Source: Stieleria mannarensis (GTDB lineage: Bacteria; Planctomycetota; Planctomycetia; Pirellulales; Pirellulaceae). Taken from it: 64,000 nt of DNA. The DNA is taken from positions 1 through 64,000 of the forward strand of contig NZ_JACEHH010000022.1 in the NCBI RefSeq assembly GCF_014154935.1. Direction: 5' to 3'. A program made the translations under genes and the position numbers. Of the stretch, positions 26,576 to 34,610 are shown one piece after another. Position 1 is the stretch's first letter, and the number at the start of each line of letters is the position of its first letter. Below the pieces are notes generated by a model, which was not told where the DNA came from, did not search any database, and saw only the letters and a program-made list of their open reading frames with translations.

Positions 26576-26959
26576 TTAGGAGGCCGAGACAAAGCTGGAG
26601 AGGGGCGCGCGGCTGGCCTTTCGCTTGGAGCGTTCGGCCACCAGTTCGACCTTGCCACCGTCGGCGGAGACCGAACCGCTGAAGACCTCGGTGTGATCCG
26701 ATTGGGAGGGCGGCGTTTGTTTCGACCGGATCCGATCCGATGCGCTTTGGTGGGCAAACGCGAATTCTCGCTCGGACAGCTCGTACTCGACTTGTTGCTC
26801 CTCTGACGGCTCAACCGCCAGTTCACCGCGGAGGATGCGGACGTCGCGCGGTGCACTGACCCCGATTCGAACTCGATTTCCTTCCACGCGAACGATCGTC
26901 AAAGTGATATCGTCGCCAATTTTGATCTGTTGATCAGCTTTTCGAGAGAGAACTAACAT
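26576..26959 (-). CDS. csrA: Carbon storage regulator CsrA with long C-terminal extension
   Basis: A 127-residue protein. Residues 1-50 are CsrA (MLVLSRKADQQIKIGDDITL, then VRIGVSAPRDVRILRGEL), including the RNA-contacting N-terminal strand LVLSRK and the RGE-type loop. Typical CsrA ends near residue 60-70. Here about 65 extra residues follow, hydrophilic and predicted disordered, with basic stretches (RIRSKQTPPSQSD, ERSKRKASRAP). CsrA binds GGA motifs in mRNA leaders to control translation, often of motility and carbon metabolism. An AAGGA ribosome site precedes the ATG. The FliF/FliG-like genes lie 3.3 kb away. No FliW gene is in the window. Confidence 0.93.
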   Translation of the reverse strand: MLVLSRKADQQIKIGDDITLTIVRVEGNRVRIGVSAPRDVRILRGELAVEPSEEQQVEYELSEREFAFAHQSASDRIRSKQTPPSQSDHTEVFSGSVSADGGKVELVAERSKRKASRAPLSSFVSAS

Positions 26960-27296
26960 GGCAGGTTCCTTTGCCGGTTTCGGCGAGAGAGGGTAGAAAC
27001 TCGTCCAAGGCTGTCACATCCTTGTCCGCGAAAGTGTAGCAATGCAGCAACCGTGCCAATCATCGCGTGAAAGTTCTCGGTTTTGACGCAAACTGTTTTG
27101 ATGGAACGGCTTGCGTCGACCGAGGCGTTTTCGGTCCCGTGCACCCCGGTCACAGAAATGGAAGACTTTACACCGATTTGAAAGATTGACGCCCAGCGCA
27201 GGTTCGTTAAACTCCTCTGTTGTTGAGAATCAATTTCAACATCCTGCACTTCGGACGTCCCTCCGCCCCCTTTCGCGTCACGCTTTCTGGTATCTG
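26960..27296. other. Divergent spacer upstream of csrA
   Basis: A 337-bp region between csrA (minus) and a small plus-strand gene. It contains the csrA leader. No repeat family or convincing extra gene was seen. Confidence 0.45.
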
Positions 27297-27572
27297 ATGA
27301 ATTCGACGATCCTGAATGTCTTTCCCAGCGACTCCGGCGACCAGCGACTCGTGTTGGCACAAGAGACCGACGCCGCCGGCACCGCCACCCTGGTGCTCCG
27401 CCAAGAGAGCCGTTCGCCGCACGTCGGCTGGTTCGTGCAGAGTCGAATCGCGATCGAGCCGAATCAGGTGGCGGCGTTGAAGATGACGCTGACGAGCAAC
27501 TTGGTGAAAGAAACGACACCGACGGAAGAAGGTCCCGCGGTGATCAGTTTCCGCACCGCGATGGCCGGCTAG
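27297..27572 (+). CDS. Hypothetical protein (91 aa)
   Basis: A 91-residue soluble protein without signal peptide or membrane segment. It begins MNSTILNVFPSDSGDQRLVL and ends PAVISFRTAMAG. It has beta-rich composition with a clear domain-like pattern (LVLRQESRSPHVGWFVQSRI) and coding-like third-position GC. The ATG at 27297 is used; the open frame runs further upstream but with arginine-rich, shadow-like composition. No family recognised. It is divergent from csrA. Confidence 0.65.
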   Translation: MNSTILNVFPSDSGDQRLVLAQETDAAGTATLVLRQESRSPHVGWFVQSRIAIEPNQVAALKMTLTSNLVKETTPTEEGPAVISFRTAMAG

Positions 27573-27658
27573 AATCACGCCGCCGTGCGTCTCGGGGGCG
27601 AGGTGCGATGTTCCCTCAGGAGACCGCGCGCGTCGGCACATGCCGGCCGGATGGAAGA

Positions 27659-27770
27659 TTAGCCCACGGATAGTTAGCCCACGGATAGCAGGGCATACCC
27701 ACGGATGTCAGGCAGCTTATTATCGGTGGGGACGCTCTGCCATCGGTGGGTCTATCCATTGAGAGTGTCG
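27659..27770. repeat. Short direct and inverted repeats (ttagcccacggatag)
   Basis: Two abutting 15-bp copies of ttagcccacggatag (27659 and 27674) are followed by catacccacggatg and, about 25 bp on, inverted relatives (atcggtgggg, catcggtgggtctatcc). It lies in the spacer downstream of the 91-aa gene and the PDZ gene, which converge here. Confidence 0.65.
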
Positions 27771-27805
27771 CCCCTTCCTGATCACAGGCGTTTGTGTCGC
27801 AATGG

Positions 27806-29368
27806 TTAATCGTCCAGTTTGGATTCGAGTTGCTTGAGCTGGTCGCGCAGCCGTTGGATCTCCGCCTTCACGTCCTCCGAATCGTCTGCGACGTTTGGCG
27901 TTGGTGTTGACGGTGTCGGCAAGACGGCTTCGGCGGCCGGTTCGGCTTGCGGATCGTCATCCGTGTCGTCGTTGGCCTTCGCGGGAGTTGGTGAGGAGGC
28001 GTTGGATTGGCCGAACATTCCTCCGAGGACCGAACCGAGGCCGCCGACCAGCGACCCACCGGCGTTGCCGCCTGCGGGGTTTGCAGTTTTGGATGCGTCG
28101 TCGCTTTGCAGTGAAAGCGTGGCCGTGACAAGTCGATTGTCACGGATCAGTTGTAGGTCGGCGGCGGAATCGGCGGGCACGGCGGCTAGCAATGCGAACA
28201 AGCCGGCGGTATCGGAAACCATCTTGCCGTTGATCGCGACGATCCGGTCTTCCGTTTTCAGCCCCGCGGTGTCTGCCGGCGACCCCGGCTGGACTTGGGT
28301 CACGCGGACACCGCGGCGGCCGCGGACGTCACGCACCTCCGCGCCGATTTTGGGCTCGGCGGTTTTTTTCGCTGCGGCGGCCGTCCTTGCAGTTGGCCCC
28401 GCGCCCGTTGTTTCGGCGGGGGAAAGCGGTTGGGGCCGCAGCGTCGACGCAACGGGAGGATAGGCGGGCCGATCAGATGGTACGGCCGCGCCGTTGTCAG
28501 GTTTGTTGTCGGGTTGAGCGACCAGGGTGATGTCCAGGTCGGTGACTTGACCGCCGCGTCCGATCCGCAATCGAACGCTGTCGCCAGGGGAACGTTTGGC
28601 GACTTGGCCGACCAAGGCGGCGACGCTGGGCGTGGGGACGCCGTCGATGGCGAAGATAAAGTCGCCGACACGCAGCCCTTCGTGATTGGCGCGGGCGTGG
28701 TTGGCGAATTCCGTGATCTGGACGGCCGGGTAGCCCGGGTTGGCCGACACGCCCTTGATGCCGATCGAGGCGGTAGCGCGTGAAGTCGGCGCCTGGTCGG
28801 CAGAGTCGCCGAAATCCAGCGGAGAAAGGATGGACCTGCCAAAGCTTTCGGAACGTCCGGGCGGTGCGGGTGTGCCGTTCGGCTCTGGCAGGCCATTCGG
28901 CTCTGGCAGGCCATTCGGCTCTGGCAGCGTCTCTGCCCCGGCCTGACGCACTCCGCTGGGGCCGATCGCCGGCGTCGGGCCAGTTGAGAGCGGCGGCAGT
29001 GGAGCCAGCGGGCCGGTGCCCGGGGGAGCGACCGATGGGATTCGGCTGGCCCCGCCGACTGCCGGACGGGCCAGCGAGCGGTAGCGGGCCATCGGGCCGG
29101 TGTCGGCCGCCGGGTGGTTGTCCGCCGGGGGGGTGTCCGCGGCATTTTCAGCCGCGGCGTTCCGCCTTGCCGCGCCGCGTGCCAAGGGGCGGGCTGGCAG
29201 TTCGTTGTCGGCCGCTTCGCCGTCACGTTGCTCCAGCTGGCTTTGCACCAGCGGCGCGATCCGGCTTCTCAGCCGTTGCAGCAGTCCTTGCCCGCTGGCA
29301 TCGCCGGCAACAAAGGTGACCGACGCGACCAGCACGGTGATCGAGAGCGGTAGATGCAGTGAACGCAT
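27806..29368 (-). CDS. Secreted protein with two PDZ domains
   Basis: A 520-residue protein with a signal peptide (MRSLHLPLSITVLVASVTFVAGDASG). A Pro/Ala-rich low-complexity stretch (about 45-195) includes three tandem LPEPNG-type repeats encoded by an 18-bp DNA repeat at about 28872-28926. The first PDZ (about 205-285) contains GLRVGDFIFAIDGVPTPSV. The second PDZ (about 345-425) contains GSPADTAGLKTEDRIVAING. A C-terminal coiled coil ends the protein (EDVKAEIQRLRDQLKQLESKLDD). No protease domain is present, so it is not a complete HtrA/DegP. It probably acts as a periplasmic peptide-binding scaffold; partners are unknown. Confidence 0.88.
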   Translation of the reverse strand: MRSLHLPLSITVLVASVTFVAGDASGQGLLQRLRSRIAPLVQSQLEQRDGEAADNELPARPLARGAARRNAAAENAADTPPADNHPAADTGPMARYRSLARPAVGGASRIPSVAPPGTGPLAPLPPLSTGPTPAIGPSGVRQAGAETLPEPNGLPEPNGLPEPNGTPAPPGRSESFGRSILSPLDFGDSADQAPTSRATASIGIKGVSANPGYPAVQITEFANHARANHEGLRVGDFIFAIDGVPTPSVAALVGQVAKRSPGDSVRLRIGRGGQVTDLDITLVAQPDNKPDNGAAVPSDRPAYPPVASTLRPQPLSPAETTGAGPTARTAAAAKKTAEPKIGAEVRDVRGRRGVRVTQVQPGSPADTAGLKTEDRIVAINGKMVSDTAGLFALLAAVPADSAADLQLIRDNRLVTATLSLQSDDASKTANPAGGNAGGSLVGGLGSVLGGMFGQSNASSPTPAKANDDTDDDPQAEPAAEAVLPTPSTPTPNVADDSEDVKAEIQRLRDQLKQLESKLDD

Positions 29369-29863
29369 GTGATGTCAGTTTGGGTTAGGGCAAAGACGGA
29401 GAGCGAAAGTGTGGCAACGTAACGGCGGGGTGTAGCGGAAGCCGCCAAGGCTTTCGGCCCCCGCGCAACGGCGGGTTGTCGTGGAAGCCGCCAAGGCTTT
29501 CGGCCCCGACGCGGCGTCGCCGCGCCGGTGCGAAACTCTTGGCGAGTTCCGCTACGGGAAAATCGCAGGCCGGCAACCAAGGGCTCGAGGCGTCAATCAT
29601 ACGCTTCAATCGCAAAAAATCGAGGCGTTCGAGGGTCGGGATCCCCCTTCGCCTCGCGGCAAGCTGCCACCTGTGCGCCTAATCCGCCTTGCATCGACCG
29701 ATGGAAAAAGGCTATGCCGGTCTCACGCGGCTGACGGCTTGAGTCATTCCGGCGATTTTCCACCGATTTACCGTCTGTGTGTTCGCCGATCGTGGCTCGG
29801 TCGCGTGTCGCAAGTCGCGGGTCGTACAAGCAATTTGAACATTCGATTAATGCGGAGGCCACG
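29369..29863. other. Divergent spacer with repeat family C copies
   Basis: A 495-bp spacer. It contains family C arms at 29432-29460 and 29478-29507 (both ggaagccgccaaggctttcg) and the opposing arm at 29530-29555 (gcgaaactcttggcgagtt), able to form a large hairpin. A ggagg ribosome site at 29854-29858 belongs to the next gene. No other gene was seen. Confidence 0.7.
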
Positions 29864-30286
29864 ATGGCCAAAGGCTGGATGGAACCGGAACAGTGCAGGA
29901 ACCTCTTGGTTCTGGTGGAAACTGTGACCGCACCGTTATTGATTCAACACCAGGCTCCGGTGTGTCTGGAATTGGACATCGAGCTGGAGCTCCCGGTCCC
30001 CTGCGACCACCAGCGGACGGCCGATCTGATCACCGCACTGAGCAAGCAGGCGTTGGAGGCGATGCCCGACGGCGGCGATCTGACGATCACGGCCTGTCAG
30101 ACGGCTGCCGGGTTGGAATTAGAAATCGCCGACAGCGGAACCGACGCGACCCGTCGCGAACGTCACTTGCCGATCGCGGCGGCGGCGATCAATGCCGACT
30201 TGCAGTGGCAAAACTGCCCTCAGGGCGGTGTGGCTGTCACCATTCTGTTCCCCTCGCAAGCATCCCGTCGTCGATTGGCAGCCTAA
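29864..30286 (+). CDS. Degenerate histidine-kinase-like ATPase (GHKL) domain protein
   Basis: A 140-residue protein that resembles a stand-alone HATPase_c domain. LITALSKQALEAMPDGGDLTITA matches the N-box helix (usually NLL-NA-EAMP-GG), and LELEIADSGTD matches the G1 box. The family's G2 segment (GTGLGL) is missing: the region reads LPIAAAAINADLQWQNC before the final GGVAVTILFP strand. The N-box Asn is replaced, so ATP binding is doubtful. The start ATG has a GGAGG site 5 bp upstream. The stop is followed two bases later by the FliF-like start codon, so they are co-translated and the protein may serve the ring complex. Confidence 0.7.
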   Translation: MAKGWMEPEQCRNLLVLVETVTAPLLIQHQAPVCLELDIELELPVPCDHQRTADLITALSKQALEAMPDGGDLTITACQTAAGLELEIADSGTDATRRERHLPIAAAAINADLQWQNCPQGGVAVTILFPSQASRRRLAA

Positions 30287-30288
30287 GC

Positions 30289-31779
30289 GTGTTGCGTCAG
30301 CGGACCGAACGATTTAAATCTCACCTGGACACCGTGCCGCCTCTTTCGGGCGCGTCGGCGTTGTCGCGGGCCGTTGCCTGCGTGATCGCCGGTCTGTTGA
30401 TCTTGGGCGGAATCTACTACATCACCCCGAGCGGTTCTTCGCCGACCGTGGAACCGTTGTTCGGCGGGCGGTCGCTGCATGATTGGGAACTCGGTCAAGT
30501 CGAATTGGCGTTCAGCAAGGCGGGGTTGAGCGGTTGGCGGCCTGAAAACGGTCAGATTCTGATTCCGCACGAGAAACGGCACGAATACTTGGCGGCCCTG
30601 GAGCAGGCTTCGGCGCTTCCCTATGCGTTGCAAAGCAGTGTCGAAGAGGCGCTCAACGGCGGCGGTTACTTCGAATCCGAAGCGGCCAAACGGACCCGCC
30701 ATCAAGTCGCCAAAGCGCGCGATTTGGGCAAAAAGATCGCCGCGTTTGACGACATCGTTTGGGGCAGCGTCGATTACGACGAACAGTCCGTCGGCGGATT
30801 TGATGGGCGAACGATCCAGTCCGCCAGTGTCTTGCTGGTTTCCAAAAACGGCAAACCGATCGCGCCCGGGCGGATCAGCATGATTCAACACCTGGTCAGC
30901 GGAGCCTACGCCGGCATGGACGCCGACCAGGTGACCGTCACGGACACCTCGGCACGCAAGACCTACAACGGATCCGACGACCCGCTGACCCGGCAACAGC
31001 GTCAAGCAGAATACGAACTCGAACAGCGGCTGACCGAACTGTTGGGCGGATACCGCGGCCTGCACATCGCCGCGCGATCGGTCTACCGCGAGTCGAAAGC
31101 AGGTGACGGGCAAGATCACGTCCCATCGACTGACGGCAAACCGATCGCGCTTTCCAAGTCGATCCGAACCCCCGCGACATCACGCAAATTCCGGATGCGG
31201 GTTTCGGTCGGCGTCCCCGAAAGCCAATTCCACGCCCAATGGGTCAACGATTACCGCGCCCGGCACCCCGATTCGGTTGCCGCCCAGGCGCCGACACAGG
31301 AGCAATTGGCCGCCGTCCGCACCAAGGTGATCAACAACATTCGTGATGCGATCCTTCCGCTGGTCGATGGCGATACCGATGGCGATGAAAGCGCGGTCCA
31401 GGTCTGGAGCTTTCCCGACGCCGACCAAACCCCCGTCTACGCGGCACCGGTCCGCCCGACCCAGCGCTGGACCGCCATCATCGGCCAGCTGCAATCCAAC
31501 CCGGTGCTGACACTCTCGCTGGGTACGCTGCTGCTGGTCGCGATCGGATTCGGTTTCGCCACGCTACGGATGCGGATGCGTCATTCTCCGGTCGCGGCCC
31601 ACGCGACGACCATGGATACCAAACCCGCCAGAGCAACGGCCCGGACATCCGACCGCCCCGTGACCAACCGGACGACCGCCGAAGAGACCACGCTGCGAGA
31701 CGATTTGACGGAGCTGGTCGAGTCCAATCCGGAACTGGCCGCACAGATCGTCCACAGCTGGATCGCCGATGCCGCTTAA
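30289..31779 (+). CDS. fliF: FliF-like flagellar M-ring protein
   Basis: A 496-residue protein with the FliF plan. An N-terminal membrane segment (ALSRAVACVIAGLLILGGI) is followed by YscJ/FliF ring-building motifs: PLFGGRSLHDWELGQVELAF, NGQILIPHEKRHEYL, and TIQSASVLLVSKNG with MIQHLVSGAYAGMDADQVTV. A second membrane segment (VLTLSLGTLLLVAIGFGFATL) lies near residue 410. A cytoplasmic tail ends LVESNPELAAQIVHSWIAD, the FliG-binding signature. The start is GTG 30289, because the frame upstream overlaps the previous gene. FliF forms the MS ring in the cytoplasmic membrane. Normal flagellar neighbours (flgB, flgC, fliE) are absent. Confidence 0.88.
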   Translation: MLRQRTERFKSHLDTVPPLSGASALSRAVACVIAGLLILGGIYYITPSGSSPTVEPLFGGRSLHDWELGQVELAFSKAGLSGWRPENGQILIPHEKRHEYLAALEQASALPYALQSSVEEALNGGGYFESEAAKRTRHQVAKARDLGKKIAAFDDIVWGSVDYDEQSVGGFDGRTIQSASVLLVSKNGKPIAPGRISMIQHLVSGAYAGMDADQVTVTDTSARKTYNGSDDPLTRQQRQAEYELEQRLTELLGGYRGLHIAARSVYRESKAGDGQDHVPSTDGKPIALSKSIRTPATSRKFRMRVSVGVPESQFHAQWVNDYRARHPDSVAAQAPTQEQLAAVRTKVINNIRDAILPLVDGDTDGDESAVQVWSFPDADQTPVYAAPVRPTQRWTAIIGQLQSNPVLTLSLGTLLLVAIGFGFATLRMRMRHSPVAAHATTMDTKPARATARTSDRPVTNRTTAEETTLRDDLTELVESNPELAAQIVHSWIADAA

Positions 31780-31801
31780 GACCCGATAACCGACTGCGTC
31801 C

Positions 31802-32815
31802 ATGATCACCTCTTCCGACACCGCCAGCGGATCCTCGATCGGCCAAGGCGATTCGATCCGCCAGATCGCCATCTTGCTGCACACGCTGCCTCAGCGGACA
31901 CACCGCGTGTTGCTGGGGCAATTGGGCGCTGATGACAAGCAACGCATCGCCGATGAGATGTCGTCGATGAGTGAAATCGATGCGATGGAACAAGTCCACG
32001 TGCTCAATCGAATGCGGGACGATCTACAGAGCGAAACCAGTCGCGTCGAAAAGGTTGAGTCGGAGATTCAGGACGAGATTCAAATCGGCCGAGCCAGGGT
32101 TTCGAAAAAACGTTCCCAATCGATGTACCGTGGATCGGATTCCGTGGCCGAAGCGTCGGCGGAAAAAACGTCGGAAACGACCGCACCCCCAACGCCCACC
32201 GATGCCGGCGCTCCGTCCAAACCCGCCGCTTCATGGGATGTGTCGGATTCGCCCCAGCCATCGCTGGCTGAGACTCAGTCCATCGAACAACCGGAGCGTG
32301 CGACACCGGACGATGCCCTGCGGAGCATGTTCGCAAAATTTCATCAGACACAGGCGGCCGGTGTCTTGCCACGGCAGTCGCTGTGTTACAACACCGACCC
32401 GCTTCCCCAACCGCACGGTCTGCCAGAAGCTTCACCAGAGACTTACCGACAGTCGCCGCATGACACCGCCGCGGAATCCCCACCATCGGGCGCGCACGTT
32501 GCCGACCCGCACTCAAACGCCGACGAGCTTGCCGAACGGATCGATCGGTTCTTGACTCAACTTCCGCCCCAACAGCTTTGCCGTGCACTCGGCATGGTGT
32601 CGACCAAACAGGCGTTCTTGGTGTTGTGCGGGCTGCCCAACGCGACCGCCGAAACGGTGCTGGACATGCTGCCGCGACGGCAAGCACGCAAGGTCCGCAG
32701 CGACATGCGACGGATGGGCCAGCTTCAACTGTCGGACATCGACGCGGCCAAGCAGATCGTCGCGCAAATCGCGATCCGTTTCACACAGCAATCGTCAACC
32801 TCGCTGGCCGCATGA
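31802..32815 (+). CDS. fliG: FliG-like protein with atypical linker
   Basis: A 337-residue protein. The N-terminal 80 residues resemble FliG_N (IRQIAILLHTLPQRTHRVLLGQL), the part that binds the FliF tail. The C-terminal 85 residues resemble a FliG armadillo/C domain (LCRALGMVSTKQAFLVLCGL, then DIDAAKQIVAQIAIRF). Between them, residues about 95-235 are Pro/Ser/Thr-rich and probably disordered, where FliG normally has its middle domain; the EHPQ motif is not visible. It begins 22 bp after the FliF-like stop. FliG is the switch/rotor protein of the flagellar motor, so this reduced form suggests a divergent motor or another use of the ring. Confidence 0.8.
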   Translation: MITSSDTASGSSIGQGDSIRQIAILLHTLPQRTHRVLLGQLGADDKQRIADEMSSMSEIDAMEQVHVLNRMRDDLQSETSRVEKVESEIQDEIQIGRARVSKKRSQSMYRGSDSVAEASAEKTSETTAPPTPTDAGAPSKPAASWDVSDSPQPSLAETQSIEQPERATPDDALRSMFAKFHQTQAAGVLPRQSLCYNTDPLPQPHGLPEASPETYRQSPHDTAAESPPSGAHVADPHSNADELAERIDRFLTQLPPQQLCRALGMVSTKQAFLVLCGLPNATAETVLDMLPRRQARKVRSDMRRMGQLQLSDIDAAKQIVAQIAIRFTQQSSTSLAA

Positions 32816-32888
32816 GGCCGTTTGCCAGCACGTGGCGTGAGCCAGTGGCGGGCGCCAGTGGCGGGCGCTGGACGCGGGGTAAAACCCC

Positions 32889-32918
32889 GGGGCCGCTCGC
32901 TCACGCGTCCCGCTGGCA
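32889..32918. repeat. Dispersed repeat family H, copy 2
   Basis: Contains gggccgctcgctcacgcg and tcccgctggcat, and lies between convergent gene ends. Preceded by a local ggcgccagtggcgg duplication (32838-32868). Same family as 5743-5768 (reverse) and 57043-57072. Confidence 0.65.
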
Positions 32919-32926
32919 TGCTGGCT

Positions 32927-34543
32927 TCACTCTCCCTTCAGCTTCCAGATCAGATAGTCGCTGGTCGTTTCGTGTTGCACGTTCTCCGCTCCGGGGTAGA
33001 CCAGCTCACACTCAACTCCGACGCTGCGACAGCGCTGTTGCAGTTGCACGCCGAAGTTGGCGGTGTGCGTGGGGTCTTTGGCCGGTTTGCCCATCGCCGG
33101 CGGGCCGTTGTACAGCAAGTGCACCGGCGGGTCATTCGCACTGACCAGGGCATAGGGCGAGTACTCGGCGATCCACGGCAAGATCGATTCACGCTCGGCA
33201 AGAAACTCGTCAAACTGCGAAAGCTTCTTGTCCGGGTCGCCCTTGAATCCGAACGCATGGCCGCCGTAACGGCTGTTGGGTGTCCACGTTTTCATTTGCT
33301 GTGGATCGAGCGTGGTTTGTGCCCCGCGAACGGCGGCACACAACAAACGCGTCGACTGACGAGCAATCGGATCGTCGCTGGTCGGATCCGCCAGGTCGGG
33401 ATGAAACGCCAACCACAAACTCGAACAGGCACCGGCGGATCCTCCGGAGGCGGCGATACGCTCCGGATCAATGTTCCATTGGTCTGCCTTGCTACGGACG
33501 AACTGCAGCGCGCGGGCGGCATCGTGCAGCGGCCCCTTGACCGGCGGCACGACACCGTCGGCCGTCGCCTCGGGGATGAACCGGTACTCAACCGAAACGA
33601 CCGAGATCCCGGCATCGAGCATCTCGGGCAGCATGTTCAGCAAGCCGCTCATCCGACCGCCGGCCATCCATCCGCCGCCGTGGATGAAAAACAGCAGCGG
33701 CGTCGGCGTCTCGGATTCCGCTTTCCAAAAATGCAACACCTGTTTCGGGTGATCGCCGTAAGCGACGTCAAACTCCGTGGGGTTGGGCAACAACGGCCGA
33801 GTCGCCAAGTAGCGTTCGGCTTCCTGCTGCTTGATCTCGCGAACGAAGATGTTGCGCCAACGAATTTCACCGCCGTGCGTCTGCAACATGATCGGTCCGG
33901 TTGCGGGCAGCGGCTTGGAACGATCCCAATAGTTCTCCATCACCGCACCGTCGACGACCAACCGGTTGTTCAGCCAAACCCAGGTGCGGTCGTCGATCTG
34001 GCGAATCTTGAATTGATTCCACTGGCCGAACGGACGATCTGATTTCACCATCGGGTCGCGACCGAGCGTTTCGGGGTTATTGTTGAACAATCCCCCCGAT
34101 CCCAGATGTGGACGACGGGTCGGACGCTTCGGGTCAAAGACTTGGTTGGAGTCCCAGATCTGGACCTGTGGCGTGCCTCGGAGATAGATGCCGCTATCGG
34201 CCGAGGGAACGGTCTTGTATTCCAGCAATAATTCGATGTCGCCGAACTGCTGGTCGGTCGTGGCGTAGGGGCCGTGGCCGTCGTTGACCAATTCCCCGTT
34301 TTCCACACGCCAATGTTCCGCGAACTCATTTCGTTGCTTGGCGATTTCTGCCTCTTTCTTGTCACCCGTCAGTTTCACCACGCGGTGCGGATTCAAGCCG
34401 TGCCAACCCGACAGGTCTTCGCCGTTGAAGATCGCTCGAAAACCTTTCGGCGGTTTCGGTTCGGCCGCTCCGATGGACGATCCGAAGGGGATCAGTGGCA
34501 GGAAAACCAATAGGGCGAAACATCGCACAACGACGTGGTTCAT
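32927..34543 (-). CDS. DUF1080 / alpha-beta hydrolase fusion protein
   Basis: A 538-residue secreted protein with a signal peptide (MNHVVVRCFALLVFLPLIPFGSSIGAA). The N-terminal DUF1080 (3-keto-disaccharide hydrolase / concanavalin-like) domain covers about residues 30-225: FRAIFNGEDLSGWHGL, then DIELLLEYKTVPSADSGIYL and IMLQTHGGEIRWRNIFVREI. A carboxylesterase/BD-FAE-like hydrolase (about 245-538) has LLFFIHGGGWMAGG as oxyanion motif and nucleophile AASGGSAGACSSL (GGSAG). It probably binds and deacylates a glycan in the periplasm; substrate unknown. The ATG at 34543 has a GAGAG site. A longer open frame to 34624 adds a Pro-rich, non-signal N-terminus. Confidence 0.87.
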   Translation of the reverse strand: MNHVVVRCFALLVFLPLIPFGSSIGAAEPKPPKGFRAIFNGEDLSGWHGLNPHRVVKLTGDKKEAEIAKQRNEFAEHWRVENGELVNDGHGPYATTDQQFGDIELLLEYKTVPSADSGIYLRGTPQVQIWDSNQVFDPKRPTRRPHLGSGGLFNNNPETLGRDPMVKSDRPFGQWNQFKIRQIDDRTWVWLNNRLVVDGAVMENYWDRSKPLPATGPIMLQTHGGEIRWRNIFVREIKQQEAERYLATRPLLPNPTEFDVAYGDHPKQVLHFWKAESETPTPLLFFIHGGGWMAGGRMSGLLNMLPEMLDAGISVVSVEYRFIPEATADGVVPPVKGPLHDAARALQFVRSKADQWNIDPERIAASGGSAGACSSLWLAFHPDLADPTSDDPIARQSTRLLCAAVRGAQTTLDPQQMKTWTPNSRYGGHAFGFKGDPDKKLSQFDEFLAERESILPWIAEYSPYALVSANDPPVHLLYNGPPAMGKPAKDPTHTANFGVQLQQRCRSVGVECELVYPGAENVQHETTSDYLIWKLKGE

Positions 34544-34610
34544 GGTGAGCTCTCGCGGGTGGGAATCGGGGGGAGGTGGGGGGAAGGACAACGATTGTAA
34601 TTGAAGCGGT

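Noticed and set aside
30289-32815. Type III secretion (YscJ/SctJ) ring rather than flagellar
   Set aside because: Two membrane segments and a FliG-binding tail followed by a FliG-like gene favour FliF; SctJ is a shorter lipoprotein.
32822-34042. Long plus-strand open frame opposite the DUF1080-esterase gene
   Set aside because: Shadow frame; the minus-strand product has two intact domains and a signal peptide.
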